From Acinetobacter variabilis (GTDB lineage: Bacteria; Pseudomonadota; Gammaproteobacteria; Pseudomonadales; Moraxellaceae): a DNA stretch of 64,000 bases. A program made the position numbers and the translations under genes. Location: positions 62,001 to 126,000 of the forward strand of contig NZ_KB850117.1 of assembly GCF_000369625.1 (NCBI RefSeq), given 5' to 3'. Below, piece by piece: positions 1-8,993 of the stretch. The notes beneath the pieces are model-generated. The model saw only the letters and a list, made by a program, of their open reading frames with translations, was not told the origin of the DNA and made no database searches. Position 1 is the first letter of the stretch. Every line of letters starts with the position of its first letter.

Positions 1-540
1 GACTCAAGCACGCATTTGGCCCCTGAATCTTTAAAAACCATCCATCCTTTAGGGAAATCTCCAGTATTGAAATGGGATGGCAAAGTTATTGCAGAGTCAG
101 GCGCAATCGTTGAGTTATTAATTCAGAAACTTGCGCCGCATTTAGCACCAGATATGGATGAACCTACCTATGTCGATTATCTACAGTGGATTCATTTCTC
201 AGAAAGCTCTGCCATGCTGCCATTTTTGTTAAAAACGTTTAATGCGCTAGAAACCAAGCAGGGTACGAAGTTGGTATTTCTAGAAAATTATACTCAAGTT
301 GAGTTTGATAAAGTATTTAGCTATTTAAATGAATATTTAAAAGATAAAGAATTTTTAGTGGCAGACCGTTTAACCGGTGCTGACTTTATGATGGGCTTTG
401 GACTACATGCTTTAGTTTATCATATGGGACAAGGTGAAAATTATCCGCATATCCAACGTTATGTAGCAGGTTTAAGCCAACTACCTAGCTGGCAAGCCGC
501 AGTACAAATTGAACAAAATGGTGTGAAAAGTCAAAAATAG
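1..540 (+). CDS. Glutathione S-transferase, C-terminal part (5' end outside window)
   Basis: The frame is open from base 1 and has no convincing start inside the window, so the N-terminus lies upstream. The visible part begins late in the thioredoxin-like N-domain. A PLGKSPVL segment is followed by ESGAI, the usual glutathione-contacting Glu-Ser of GSTs. The all-helical C-domain follows and includes TGADFMMG, which fits the conserved N-capping box. Cytosolic glutathione conjugation or peroxide detoxification is the family role; the substrate cannot be told. A hairpin terminator follows. Confidence 0.85.
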   Translation, partial: DSSTHLAPESLKTIHPLGKSPVLKWDGKVIAESGAIVELLIQKLAPHLAPDMDEPTYVDYLQWIHFSESSAMLPFLLKTFNALETKQGTKLVFLENYTQVEFDKVFSYLNEYLKDKEFLVADRLTGADFMMGFGLHALVYHMGQGENYPHIQRYVAGLSQLPSWQAAVQIEQNGVKSQK

Positions 541-628
541 CAAGATTGTTTTTTAAGGCAATTGAGAAAAAGAATCGTCATTGACAAGTACATCTAGTTA
601 TAAAATAAGCTGACACTTATTTAAATTA

Positions 629-660
629 AACGCCTAATGAATTTCATCGGGCGTTCTTTA
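629..660 (+). terminator. Rho-independent terminator after the GST gene
   Basis: AACGCC and GGCGTT arms (629-634 and 650-655) enclose a 15-nt loop and are followed by a T-rich run. It lies about 90 bases after the GST stop codon. Confidence 0.5.
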
Positions 661-837
661 TTTTAAAGATAAGGAATTACCATTATTTAAGACAAGTTTC
701 GCCTATTCTTTCACTGCAAATTCCTATCAAAAGGGCTTGAATATCACGACGGTTACGTTGAAAGATATAATCAACTTTTGAAAGAAAAGTGACTAACGCA
801 CAGCAAGATTAAATTATTCCTCGGGGGATTGAACAAG
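661..837. other. Intergenic stretch without a supported gene
   Basis: No start-to-stop frame with a ribosome binding site is seen. A short minus-strand frame (about 810 down to 689) reads like coding sequence and ends in a stop, but it has no start and no recognised relative. It may be the tail of a decayed gene. Confidence 0.3.
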
Positions 838-1100
838 TGATCTACATCATTTTACTAACATAAACACATATAAGTAAAAATCACGCCCCGTTTAACTGGC
901 AATAGTTTTTGAACCCTGGTATAAAAGCTTAAAAAAATCTAGCAAGTCTTTATTTAATGTCAATACTCATCCAGTATTGAGGTTTTTTATCTTTTCTTGC
1001 CTGTGATCTAGGTTGTAATACTCTAATTTCATATTCACCTGAAGCAGGTAAAATATAAATACCATTATTATCAAGCTCTGGAGAATATTCTCCAAGATTG
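838..1100. repeat. Partial duplicate of 14938-15204
   Basis: About 265 bases are almost identical to 14938-15204, in the same orientation. The copy covers the 3' flank and C-terminal coding part of the PliG-like gene and stops abruptly at base 1100, where IS5-type sequence begins. This indicates duplication or recombination followed by truncation. Confidence 0.85.
950..1100 (-). pseudogene. C-terminal fragment of a PliG-like secreted protein
   Basis: This stretch matches the last 50 or so codons of the gene at 15054-15485, including the PASGEYEIRVLQPRS region and the final stop. The upstream two thirds, with signal peptide and start, are missing; the break coincides with the IS5 junction at 1100/1101. 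It cannot be expressed as a functional protein. Confidence 0.8.
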
Positions 1101-1478
1101 CAATATCAATATGCTTTTGTCTTCTACAAAGCATGGTGTACGAATATCACTGATATTCGGGGCTGCTCATCCGCAAAGTTTAATCAGACTTTGCACAAAG
1201 CCTGTGACCATACGTAAAGACAGACGGAATAAGGATTTAATCATTAAGCAGCATTGGATGGCTGCGTCGGAGTAGATTTGATTTCGTCCTTGTTTGCCTT
1301 TTGATGGCGCATACCATTGCGTAGCAGGATCAAACCAAATGGCAATATTTCCGCGACTCATGAGTGCTCGGTTATATGCGGGCCAATTGGTTGTGCGGTA
1401 GATTTTGTGTGTATGCTTCTTCATTTGAAAATTATATTGCTGAAAAAGCCCTTAAGAACAGCTTTGTGCAACAAAGCC
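1101..1478 (-). mobile_element. IS5-family element, truncated (transposase N-terminal part)
   Basis: The minus strand encodes about 85 residues of an IS5-type transposase N-terminus, with IYRTTNWPAYNRALMSRGNI and IWFDPATQWYAP. The right edge is the family's terminal repeat, ending ACAAAGCC at 1478. The left edge is cut inside the transposase gene and is fused directly to the duplicated PliG-like fragment. The same family recurs at 5682, 40784, 50857 and 58766, so the element is a fossil that cannot move itself. Confidence 0.8.
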
Positions 1479-1491
1479 GTTCGAGATTGTT

Positions 1492-1676
1492 ATGATCTTT
1501 TTTGACGGAGAACAAATTTTCCCTGATCAAGCAAATAACTTTAAAATTTTCTTAATGAGCAAGATGGCCAATACTTATTAGAAGGAAAATCTTTTGTTTA
1601 TGATGCTGAAAATGATCAATTTCTAGAATCTGATATACAGGCATTTTATTCCCTTTCGTCTGCAATTCCAGACTAG
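1492..1676 (+). pseudogene. Small frameshifted gene of unknown function
   Basis: From ATG at 1492 the frame reads MIFFDGEQIFPDQANNFKIF and then runs into a stop. Shifting by one base near 1551 gives a continuation, LNEQDGQYLLEGKSFVYDAE and onwards, to a stop at 1674-1676. Both halves read like real protein, so a single-base indel in a roughly 60-codon gene is likely. No family is recognised. The IS5 end lies 13 bases upstream and may have removed the promoter. A weak hairpin follows at about 1685-1700. Confidence 0.45.
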
Positions 1677-1775
1677 CAAGACCCGCCTTTTAAAGGCAGT
1701 TTTCCTATGTAATAACACGATAAATCAGAATTAGGATTGTAAATTTTTCACCCACCGAATTTTTTGTGCCAGCTG

Positions 1776-2261
1776 TTATAATGCGCCAAATTGCTGCCAA
1801 GTCTCATCATTATGTAAAGAGTCATAATAATTTTGCAGTTCTACTAAATCATAATATTGAATATAAGCTAATAGTAATAGGCCGAGGATCAGTCCAACTT
1901 TAAGACAACTAAGTCTATTTGGCTTTCTATATAAATTATCTATTCCAAAGGCAGTTAAAATAAAAGCAGGAACCAATACAATTGTTTTTAAATGGTTTAG
2001 AAAGTGAATTCCATGTGTATACAATAACCCAATAATAAGCAAAACTAACCCTAAACTGGTGTAAATACGGTCATGCAGAGAAGTGCGTAACGCGAAATTA
2101 CATTGAAAAGCTAAAATAAAAGTTGCAAATAAATAAAAACCAGTTCCACCAATAATGAACGTATAAATTGCATTGAATAGGCAATAAGCCAACAGCACTG
2201 ATAGTACGAAAGAATAGAGTTTGGTATAGAGAATATGTGAAAAGGGGAAAATCTGTTTCAT
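1776..2261 (-). CDS. Small integral membrane protein, unknown function
   Basis: This 161-residue protein is dominated by four or five hydrophobic segments: about 12-35, 38-55, 66-85, 92-108 and 121-138. The C-terminal tail is polar and rich in Tyr and Asp. No motif assigns a family. It is monocistronic, minus strand, and lies just beyond the MFS gene with a 60-base gap. The ATG at 2261 is the only reasonable start. Inner-membrane location is inferred from composition alone. Confidence 0.6.
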   Translation of the reverse strand: MKQIFPFSHILYTKLYSFVLSVLLAYCLFNAIYTFIIGGTGFYLFATFILAFQCNFALRTSLHDRIYTSLGLVLLIIGLLYTHGIHFLNHLKTIVLVPAFILTAFGIDNLYRKPNRLSCLKVGLILGLLLLAYIQYYDLVELQNYYDSLHNDETWQQFGAL

Positions 2262-2321
2262 AATTTGCTCTATTGAAAACTCACATCATATTAAAAGAGG
2301 ATTTGAAGCTTAACATGTTAT

Positions 2322-3593
2322 TCACTTTTTGCCACTGTGGCATGTTTTTTTTAGTGTTGGAGATGGCTTAAATAAATGTCGCGTACGAGTAGAGCTTAGA
2401 CCACAGATTATTAAACACAGCGTCCCTCCAATAAGTACTGCTGGCACCACAGAAAAATAGCGCGTCATCAAGCTCATGTGTAGGGCACCGAGCTGATTGC
2501 CTGAAGTGACTAATATGCCATTTAAAGCCGCTACACGCCCTAATAGTGCTTTTGGGGGGAGTTGCTGTAATAAAGTTTGTCGAATGACCATGCTGATGCT
2601 ATCAAAGGCACCGATTAAAACAAGGAAGAAGACTGAGAGCCAAACATGAGAGGATAGTGCAAAGGCTAAAGCACACAAAGCAATTGCAAAACTACTATAG
2701 AGCATATTTCTCCATGCATTTTGCATCGGAGAATAACAGGTCAACATCAACATCATGATACAGGCGCCAATAGCTGGTGCAGCTCTGAGTATACCTAAGC
2801 CTTCAAAACCAAGATGCAGGATATCGTGTGCAAAAATAGGCAGTAAGATAATGACACTACAAAAAAGCATGGCGCCGAGATCCAGCAACATACTCCAAAA
2901 CATTAGTGGATGTTTAAAAATAAACAAATAGGCTTCTTTCAAACTTTTGCTTAAATGCTGTTTATGGGGGCTAGGGAATTGACGAGGACTTAATCCGAAT
3001 AAGCAGATGCTACCCACGCAACACAAGAAAAAAACAATAAAGAAGGTTTTTTCAAGCCCAAGTTGGCCGAGTAAAAGTCCTGCGCATAAAGGTGCTAAAA
3101 TGCCGCCTATTTGCCAAATGAGCGCGGTCCATGTGGCTGCATTGCTATAGGCTGACTCGGGGGTTAGAAAAGGGCGTAATGAATTAAATGATGGGCTGTA
3201 AATGCCTCTAAGTATGCCTAAGCAAAAGATGAGGCTATAAATGCCGCATAAAAGTGTATTTTGTTGAATGTGCTGTTGTTGATACTGAGAAAAAAGAACA
3301 ATAAATAATAATGGAATTAAAGTGCTACAGCTAAAACTCCACTGCACAATTTTTTGTCGGTTATAGCGATCAGCCCAGTCGCCACTGATCAGGGAGAGGC
3401 AAATAAAGGGGAGTAACTCAATTAAGGCAATCATGCCAAGGCTGAGTGGATTTTGAGTGAGTTGATAGATACTATAGGCAATGACGACTTCTTGAATCAT
3501 GATGGTTAGAATTAAGCACAACTGATTGACACTCAGAAGTGAAAAATCACGTGAACGAAAAGCCAAAAAAGCATCGGAATGGAAAAGCGACAT
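2322..3593 (-). CDS. MFS transporter, DHA3/EntS-like exporter
   Basis: At 423 residues with about twelve hydrophobic segments, this is the usual size for the major facilitator superfamily. After TM2 it carries SGDWADRYNRQKIV, the MFS loop 2-3 signature in the form seen in EntS-like and macrolide-efflux-like (MFS_3) proteins. Proton-driven export across the inner membrane is the family role; the substrate is unknown. No siderophore biosynthesis gene is adjacent, so the EntS resemblance is structural only. It lies downstream of mqo, separated by a strong terminator, so it probably has its own promoter. Confidence 0.8.
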   Translation of the reverse strand: MSLFHSDAFLAFRSRDFSLLSVNQLCLILTIMIQEVVIAYSIYQLTQNPLSLGMIALIELLPFICLSLISGDWADRYNRQKIVQWSFSCSTLIPLLFIVLFSQYQQQHIQQNTLLCGIYSLIFCLGILRGIYSPSFNSLRPFLTPESAYSNAATWTALIWQIGGILAPLCAGLLLGQLGLEKTFFIVFFLCCVGSICLFGLSPRQFPSPHKQHLSKSLKEAYLFIFKHPLMFWSMLLDLGAMLFCSVIILLPIFAHDILHLGFEGLGILRAAPAIGACIMMLMLTCYSPMQNAWRNMLYSSFAIALCALAFALSSHVWLSVFFLVLIGAFDSISMVIRQTLLQQLPPKALLGRVAALNGILVTSGNQLGALHMSLMTRYFSVVPAVLIGGTLCLIICGLSSTRTRHLFKPSPTLKKTCHSGKK

Positions 3594-3620
3594 AAATAGA
3601 ATAGTTTCAAATATGAATTA

Positions 3621-3650
3621 AAAAAGGATGGCGCAAAGTCCATCCTTTTT
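3621..3650 (-). terminator. Strong terminator between mqo and the MFS gene
   Basis: An 11-bp perfect stem (AAAAAGGATGG at 3621-3631 with CCATCCTTTTT at 3640-3650) has an 8-nt loop. It lies 15 bases past the mqo stop and carries U-tract potential on both strands. Confidence 0.85.
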
Positions 3651-3665
3651 AGGGTTTAAAGCAGA

Positions 3666-5300
3666 TTACTGTGCTTTTGCTACCGCAATAGTTTCGTCAT
3701 TTGCAGCTTTAGCCATAGGTGTATATTTCAAACCAAGGGTTGTGCTGGTGTATTGGCGAACTTGGTCAAGAAGCACAGGATTAGTGCTGAGTTCTTGTTG
3801 GTACGATTTTACAATTTCATGTAATTTCGGATTCCATTTACCTGCTACTTGCTGAGGGAATGCTTTTTCAAGCAAGCTCAACATAATATAAGGGGAAGTT
3901 GAAGCACCAGGAGACGCACCTAATAGGGCAGTCACAGCACCATCTTGTGATGCAAAAATCTCGGTACCAAATTGCAAGCTTGCAGGTTTGCCTGGTTCTT
4001 TCTTAATGATTTGAACACGTTGACCACCTTGATTCATGCGCCAGTCTTCTGGTTTTGCATCAGGATAGTATTTTTTCAACTCATTAAAACGGTCTTCATC
4101 GGTCATCATGACTTGGCTAACTAAATATTTCACCAAATCAAGATTTTCCATACCTACAGCGGTCATTGGTAAAACGTTGTTCTTAGTGGTTGATTTCAAT
4201 AAATCAAGCTGAGAACCTTGTTTTAAGAACTTGTTTGAATAAGTTGCAAATGGACCAAACAACACATATTTTTTACCGTCGATATAACGTGTATCAATAT
4301 GTGGAACAGACATTGGCGGTGCGCCTAATTCAGCACGACCATAAACTTTTGCAGTATGACCTTCAGTGACTTTTGGGTTGTCGGTCATTAAGAACACGCC
4401 ACCTACAGGGAAGCCAGCATATTGCTTCGCTTCTGGTAAGCCTGTCATTTGTAAAAGTTTAACCGCTGCACCGCCTGCACCAATAAAGACAAATCGCGTT
4501 TTCACGTGATCTGTTTTCCCTGTAGTGAGGTTTTTAAATGCAACAGTCCACGTTTTATCATCGTTTTGGCTAATGCCAGTCACTTCAGTCGATGTTTGTA
4601 ACTGGAAATTAGGTTGTTTTTTAAGGTGATCGACCAATTGAGTGGTGATTGAACCATAGTTCACATCCGAACCTACATCCATGCGTGTTGCAGCTACTTT
4701 TTGTGCAGCATCACGGCCATTCATCACCAATGGTGCCCATTGTTTAATTTCAGCAGGATTCTCAGAGAATTTCATGCCATAAAACATTGGGTTTTTAACC
4801 ATTGCAGCGTAACGTTTTTCGAGGAAATTCACGTTATCACCCCAAACGAAAGCAATATGCGGTACAGGGTTGATGAAACTATTTGGTCGTCCCAAAACAC
4901 CTTCTTTGACTTGATAAGACCAGAACTGTTTTGCAACTTCAAATTGTTCAGCCACTTTTACAGCTTTGGTAATGTCCATTTTCCCATCTTTTTCAGAGGT
5001 GTAGTTCATTTCCATAAAGCCAGAGTGACCTGTGCCTGCATTATTGAAGCCGTTAGAGCTTTCTTGTGCAACTTTGTCTAGGCGTTCATACATGCGAATT
5101 TGCCAGTTTGGCTCAAGTTCACTAAGATATGTGCCTAGGGTTGCACTCATGATGCCACCACCAACTAAGACTGCGTCAACGACAGGCTCATTGCTGGTGT
5201 TTTGAATTTTCTTAGACGCGATAGGTCTAAATAAAAAGATTAGTGCTGCAATAATAAACAGAACGATGAATACCAATAGGTATTTTAAAAATTTGTTCAT
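3666..5300 (-). CDS. mqo: Malate:quinone oxidoreductase
   Basis: This is an FAD-dependent enzyme that oxidises malate to oxaloacetate and passes electrons to quinone at the inner membrane, replacing or supplementing malate dehydrogenase in the TCA cycle. Its 544 residues match the family length. The dinucleotide-binding motif [10 protein letters not shown] lies near residues 47-56, followed by an NNAGTGHSG segment typical of Mqo and a C-terminal [14 protein letters not shown] motif. Residues 4-24 form a hydrophobic segment, consistent with an N-terminal anchor before the FAD domain. It is monocistronic with its own terminator. Confidence 0.95.
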   Translation of the reverse strand: MNKFLKYLLVFIVLFIIAALIFLFRPIASKKIQNTSNEPVVDAVLVGGGIMSATLGTYLSELEPNWQIRMYERLDKVAQESSNGFNNAGTGHSGFMEMNYTSEKDGKMDITKAVKVAEQFEVAKQFWSYQVKEGVLGRPNSFINPVPHIAFVWGDNVNFLEKRYAAMVKNPMFYGMKFSENPAEIKQWAPLVMNGRDAAQKVAATRMDVGSDVNYGSITTQLVDHLKKQPNFQLQTSTEVTGISQNDDKTWTVAFKNLTTGKTDHVKTRFVFIGAGGAAVKLLQMTGLPEAKQYAGFPVGGVFLMTDNPKVTEGHTAKVYGRAELGAPPMSVPHIDTRYIDGKKYVLFGPFATYSNKFLKQGSQLDLLKSTTKNNVLPMTAVGMENLDLVKYLVSQVMMTDEDRFNELKKYYPDAKPEDWRMNQGGQRVQIIKKEPGKPASLQFGTEIFASQDGAVTALLGASPGASTSPYIMLSLLEKAFPQQVAGKWNPKLHEIVKSYQQELSTNPVLLDQVRQYTSTTLGLKYTPMAKAANDETIAVAKAQ

Positions 5301-5681
5301 GCGATTATGACCATGGAGGGCAGGTTTGGATCGCTTTATAGCGAAGACAAGAATAACAATTATGGTGATAGGAACACTTGTAAAGAATTAGCTTAGAGAA
5401 TTGAAGTAATACTCAAAATTACAAGTATGCAAAGATTAACGTTCGAAGCTATCACACATTTTTGATTGATGGATATTTTAGACTAAATATGTATTGACTT
5501 AGTAATTTTTATTGTAAATGAACATAATTAAAATATAAATACCAATGATGTTTATTCTTGTTTATTGGTTTTTATTTTAATTCAATATCTGGTTTAAAAA
5601 ATCAGATGTTGAATATTTATACAAATACTCAGTAATTTATTAAAAAGAAGCTTATAACTTGTTTCAAGGTTACTTTCCAAC
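5301..5681. other. AT-rich upstream region of mqo
   Basis: No gene is supported here. The part nearest 5301 must hold the mqo promoter. The rest is AT-rich sequence up to the IS5 end at 5682. Confidence 0.4.
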
Positions 5682-5965
5682 GGCTTTATTGCACAAATAT
5701 TTGAAAGGCAAAGCGCCCCTAATTGAGCCAAATTTAAGGCGTAACTTGGGTAAGTGGTCGACCTAATTCCGTAAATCTATTAAGGACTGCTACACGTGCA
5801 TGAAGCTCATTGACTTGGCTATCAAAACTCCTTGTACTGAGTTTATCTCCTAATAATTTAATGCAGCGCATCTTAGTTTCAACTAAACTTCGCCGATGAT
5901 AGCCTGACCATTTTTCCATAGTGTCTACCTGAGATACCGTCTTGGTAGTCAATCAGGTTTTGAGA

Positions 5966-6952
5966 TTATTCGACCACTAAATAATCTCTTTGATAGGCAG
6001 TCTGATGTTTTAAAACGCCATAACACAGATGTATAAGCTTGCGCATTGCAGCACCTAAAGCACACATTTTATTTTTACCCTGGCTTAATAATCGTTGATA
6101 TAAAGCTTCAATGTGTGGATTATATTTAATCGCTGTTAATGCCGACATATACAATACTGAGCGTATTTTACTGTCACCTGCTTTTGATAAGTGACTTTGC
6201 TTGTTGACTGAACTGCCAGACAACTGATGTACTGGAACCAAACCTACATATGCAGCAGCTTGACTTGCTTTTTCAAACTTGTGCGAATGAAATAACCCCA
6301 ACAGTAATAAGCCTGATCGTTCACCGATTGACGGAATAGTTTGCAGTAATTTCAAATCCTGTTTCAATGTTGGATCTTGATCTGTGTGATTATTTATTAA
6401 CTTATCAATATTTTCAAGTTGCTGATTTAAATACTCAATATTCTCTTCAAGTAATTTGATCACAACAACGGAGGTATGAGTGGACTGCGCCTTTTCAAGT
6501 CGATTCTTTTCCTGCAATAGACTACCTAGATAGACATCTCGTCTGCCTAGTAAAGCTTTTAATAATCTGACATTTTCAGGTTCAGGCTGCCATATGATTA
6601 ACTTTGCGGTGTAACCATAACGTGAAAGAGCTTCACTATCAGCTTTATCCGTTTTATTTAGCATGGACATGCCTTTGGCAAAGGCTCTTACTCGTGAAGG
6701 ATTAGCCACACAAACCTTTACACCTGCATCATATAGATAATATCCCAAATTCTCATGATAAACCGAAGTCGCTTCCATGATTGCTGCCACTTGATCAGGT
6801 TCAATTTTAAGAGTGATGAGCCATTTGAGCAGACTGCCAAAGCCACTTTCTGTATTGGTAAATATTTTATTTTTTCTTTTTCCAGTCAAACCTTGAGGGA
6901 AAATGCAACAATCTATTTTGGTTTTACTGACATCAATACCTAGCATAATCAT
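5966..6952 (-). CDS. IS110-family transposase (DEDD recombinase)
   Basis: The protein has 328 residues. The N-terminal RuvC-like DEDD domain begins MLGIDVSKTKIDCCI, with the first catalytic Asp in GIDVSK. The C-terminal transposase_20 domain has IPSIGERSGLLLLG and the serine region AAYVGLVPVHQLSGSSVNKQ. It is intact end to end, unlike most transposases in this window, so the element could still be active. It is related but clearly not identical to the 328-residue copy at 60764. Confidence 0.93.
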   Translation of the reverse strand: MIMLGIDVSKTKIDCCIFPQGLTGKRKNKIFTNTESGFGSLLKWLITLKIEPDQVAAIMEATSVYHENLGYYLYDAGVKVCVANPSRVRAFAKGMSMLNKTDKADSEALSRYGYTAKLIIWQPEPENVRLLKALLGRRDVYLGSLLQEKNRLEKAQSTHTSVVVIKLLEENIEYLNQQLENIDKLINNHTDQDPTLKQDLKLLQTIPSIGERSGLLLLGLFHSHKFEKASQAAAYVGLVPVHQLSGSSVNKQSHLSKAGDSKIRSVLYMSALTAIKYNPHIEALYQRLLSQGKNKMCALGAAMRKLIHLCYGVLKHQTAYQRDYLVVE

Positions 6953-7009
6953 GGTGATATTCCTTGAGTTTAAGCTATGATTTTTATCCCATTAACCATC
7001 ATCTTACCT

Positions 7010-7174
7010 TGTGAATACAGCATCAAAGTGCTTAGTTACCGTTCAGAGTTGTATGAGGGATAAGGGCAAATTGTAGGTTTTATCTCAGATTCAAATTTAA
7101 GATTTTAGCAGCACTCCAAACTCTACAATTTGCGTATAGTGGTAGCTAATCACTATATCAATCAAGATACAAGA
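7010..7174 (-). ncRNA. Putative IS110 bridge RNA leader (copy A)
   Basis: This non-coding leader lies directly upstream of the IS110 transposase. The arms 7067-7077 and 7124-7134 pair perfectly over 11 bp around a 46-nt loop. A second hairpin (7139-7144 with 7150-7155, loop AGCTA) follows. Copy B at 61806-61971 has the same architecture with two compensatory base-pair changes in the long stem. Position, length of about 165 nt and conserved blocks around a variable loop fit the bridge RNAs described for IS110-group elements; expression is inferred. Confidence 0.65.
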
Positions 7175-8073
7175 AGCACTGCTTCGCTAGATTAACTGTT
7201 CGGAGTAATTCATTTCGCTCTAGCGAGCTACTCTTTGTATCTTTCCATGGTTTCGCATTTTTCTAGGTGGAATCACCGCATGCGCTTGCCGATCTGCAAT
7301 GACCTGATGGCATTGCTTGGTGTCATAAGAGCCTTCAGTATAAACAGAGTCAATCCGCTCATCTTGTGGAATTTGATCAAGTAAATCACCAAGAACCTGT
7401 GAGTCACTGACATTATTTGTTGTAAGCTGAACTGCACGTATTTGCAGTGTTTCAGCATCTATACCTATGTGCAGTTTACGTCATTGTCGTCGATATTCAG
7501 GCTGATGCTTCTTACGTTTCCATTCACTTTCACCTAAAAAACTCAAGCCAGTAGAGTCAACGAGTAGATATAGTGCATCACAAGTTTTTTGATAGCTAAT
7601 CGCAATATCAATATGCTTTTGTCTTCTGCATATGGTCGAATAATCTGGGCCGTCCCATTTAAGCCAGAGAGTTTAATCAGACTTTGCACAAAGCCTGTGA
7701 CCATACGTAAAGACAGATTAAAAAGTGATTTGATTATTAAACAGCATTGGATGGCTGCGTCGGAGTATATTTAATTTCGCCCGTGTTTACCGATACGGAG
7801 CATACCATTCGGTGGCTGAATCAAACCAAATGGCAATGTTTCCGCGATGAATGCGTGCTCGGTTATATGAAGACCAATTGGTTGTACGATAAATTTTAGG
7901 TGTAGGCTTATTCATTTGAAAATTATATTGTGGAATAGGCCTTAGAGATAGGTTTGTGCAACAAAGCCAGTAGCAACTATAAAGAGCTCATCGAATGATT
8001 TATGTAAAGTATCATTATTTTCAATAAAAAATTACTTTGATTACATTCATCATTAAAACTAAATAAATAAAAC

Positions 8074-8856
8074 TCAAGCAAAAATGGCAACAGTTTGAGT
8101 TCCAGATAAAACCAACTCCCCCTTTTCATTCCACACATGCATCATTTGATAAGAATATCCTTGATCAGAAATCAAGCTAAATGACTTCAAAAGATACCAT
8201 TCGCTATGTTTAGCAGATTGTGCAAAATCGACAGCCCAATTCATTGAGCTAATAGGTGCTGGAGTCTTGAAACAAGCCATTGATGCTGGTGGGAGACAAT
8301 CTCCGATAAGTAGTAATGCAATTTCAGGTGATATAGAAGTTGCGTCCTTTAGATGTACCCAAGCCAGTAATTCTGGCGTTTCGGAGTTAGATACCGGTGT
8401 AGATTGACTGACAAACCGTACACCAAAATTATCGAAAAAATCTGGAACAAACATTTCCTCAGGTGGAGGTAAATATGCTTCAGGACGGTCTACCTGTGGC
8501 ATTTTAATATGATTGTGCTGAATTGTACTTTTTCTGGGCGCAGCAAAAATAAAACCTGTTCTGAGCACGAGTGCATCATGAACACGCGCATCAACAGCAA
8601 TCTGTGTCGCGGACTTTCCTTGACGTAAAATTTCAGCATGAAATGTCACATTTTCAGTGACCGGGCCAATAAACGCAATTTGCGCACTTTTTAGTGGAGG
8701 AAGCCCCTCTGGAAATTCCTTTAATGCAATCTGCAAAGCCAATGCTGCTGAAAAACCACCGTAGGCAGTTCTTCCCTGTAACCAATGTTTTGGCGGTGTA
8801 TACGGTGTTTCAATGGTGAGACCGTCAAATATATCAGCTAATGTCGGCATGTACAT
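8074..8856 (-). CDS. Acyl-CoA thioesterase family protein (double hotdog)
   Basis: The 260-residue protein resembles TesB-like/4HBT_3 thioesterases. LQGRTAYGGFSAALALQIA near residues 26-44 is the conserved start of the first hotdog, and SSMNWAVDFAQS near 203-214 lies in the second. The family hydrolyses acyl-CoA thioesters in the cytosol; chain preference is unknown. It sits 137 bases downstream of the SDR gene in a minus-strand set with an alpha/beta hydrolase. The gene set suggests breakdown or modification of a ketone, ester or fatty-acid-like substrate. Confidence 0.75.
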   Translation of the reverse strand: MYMPTLADIFDGLTIETPYTPPKHWLQGRTAYGGFSAALALQIALKEFPEGLPPLKSAQIAFIGPVTENVTFHAEILRQGKSATQIAVDARVHDALVLRTGFIFAAPRKSTIQHNHIKMPQVDRPEAYLPPPEEMFVPDFFDNFGVRFVSQSTPVSNSETPELLAWVHLKDATSISPEIALLLIGDCLPPASMACFKTPAPISSMNWAVDFAQSAKHSEWYLLKSFSLISDQGYSYQMMHVWNEKGELVLSGTQTVAIFA

Positions 8857-8993
8857 GCGAGTATCCTTACTTATAAACCAAACTTATGTCGACGGATTTT
8901 TTTTAAGACAACATATATGGGTTTGAGTTGCATACACAATAGAAAATCACAGACTATTCTCTAAAAAATAATCTATGATTTTGTTATATAAAA

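Larger units (their letters stand above)
5931..7174 (-). mobile_element. IS110-family element nested in IS5
   Basis: The edges are estimated by comparison with the second copy. Both share GAGATACCGTCT at the transposase 3' side and AAGATACAAG at the far end of the leader, with unrelated sequence outside. The element has no terminal inverted repeats, as usual for IS110. It contains one transposase gene and a 5' leader of roughly 220 bases. Exact ends could be a few bases off. Confidence 0.75.
5682..7968 (-). mobile_element. IS5-family element split by a nested IS110 element
   Basis: The outer ends are the GGCTTT/AAAGCC terminal repeats at 5682 and 7968. The transposase C-terminal part (WSGYHRRSLVETKMRCIKLL and onwards) lies at about 5734-5925 and the middle and N-terminal parts at about 7190-7920, all on the minus strand and colinear with the uninterrupted relative at 50857-51903. 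Between them sits an IS110 element of about 1.25 kb. The IS5 transposase also carries its own frame breaks, so it was probably decaying in any case. Confidence 0.8.

Noticed and set aside
3628..3855. Plus-strand frame opposite the mqo C-terminus
   Set aside because: It starts inside the terminator hairpin and is antisense to a well-supported gene.
7173..7188. 16-base identity with 12023-12038 (AGAAGCACTGCTTCGC)
   Set aside because: One copy is at the IS110/IS5 junction and the other in the IS3 leader; a single 16-base match in 64 kb of biased composition can arise by chance, and nothing else links the sites.
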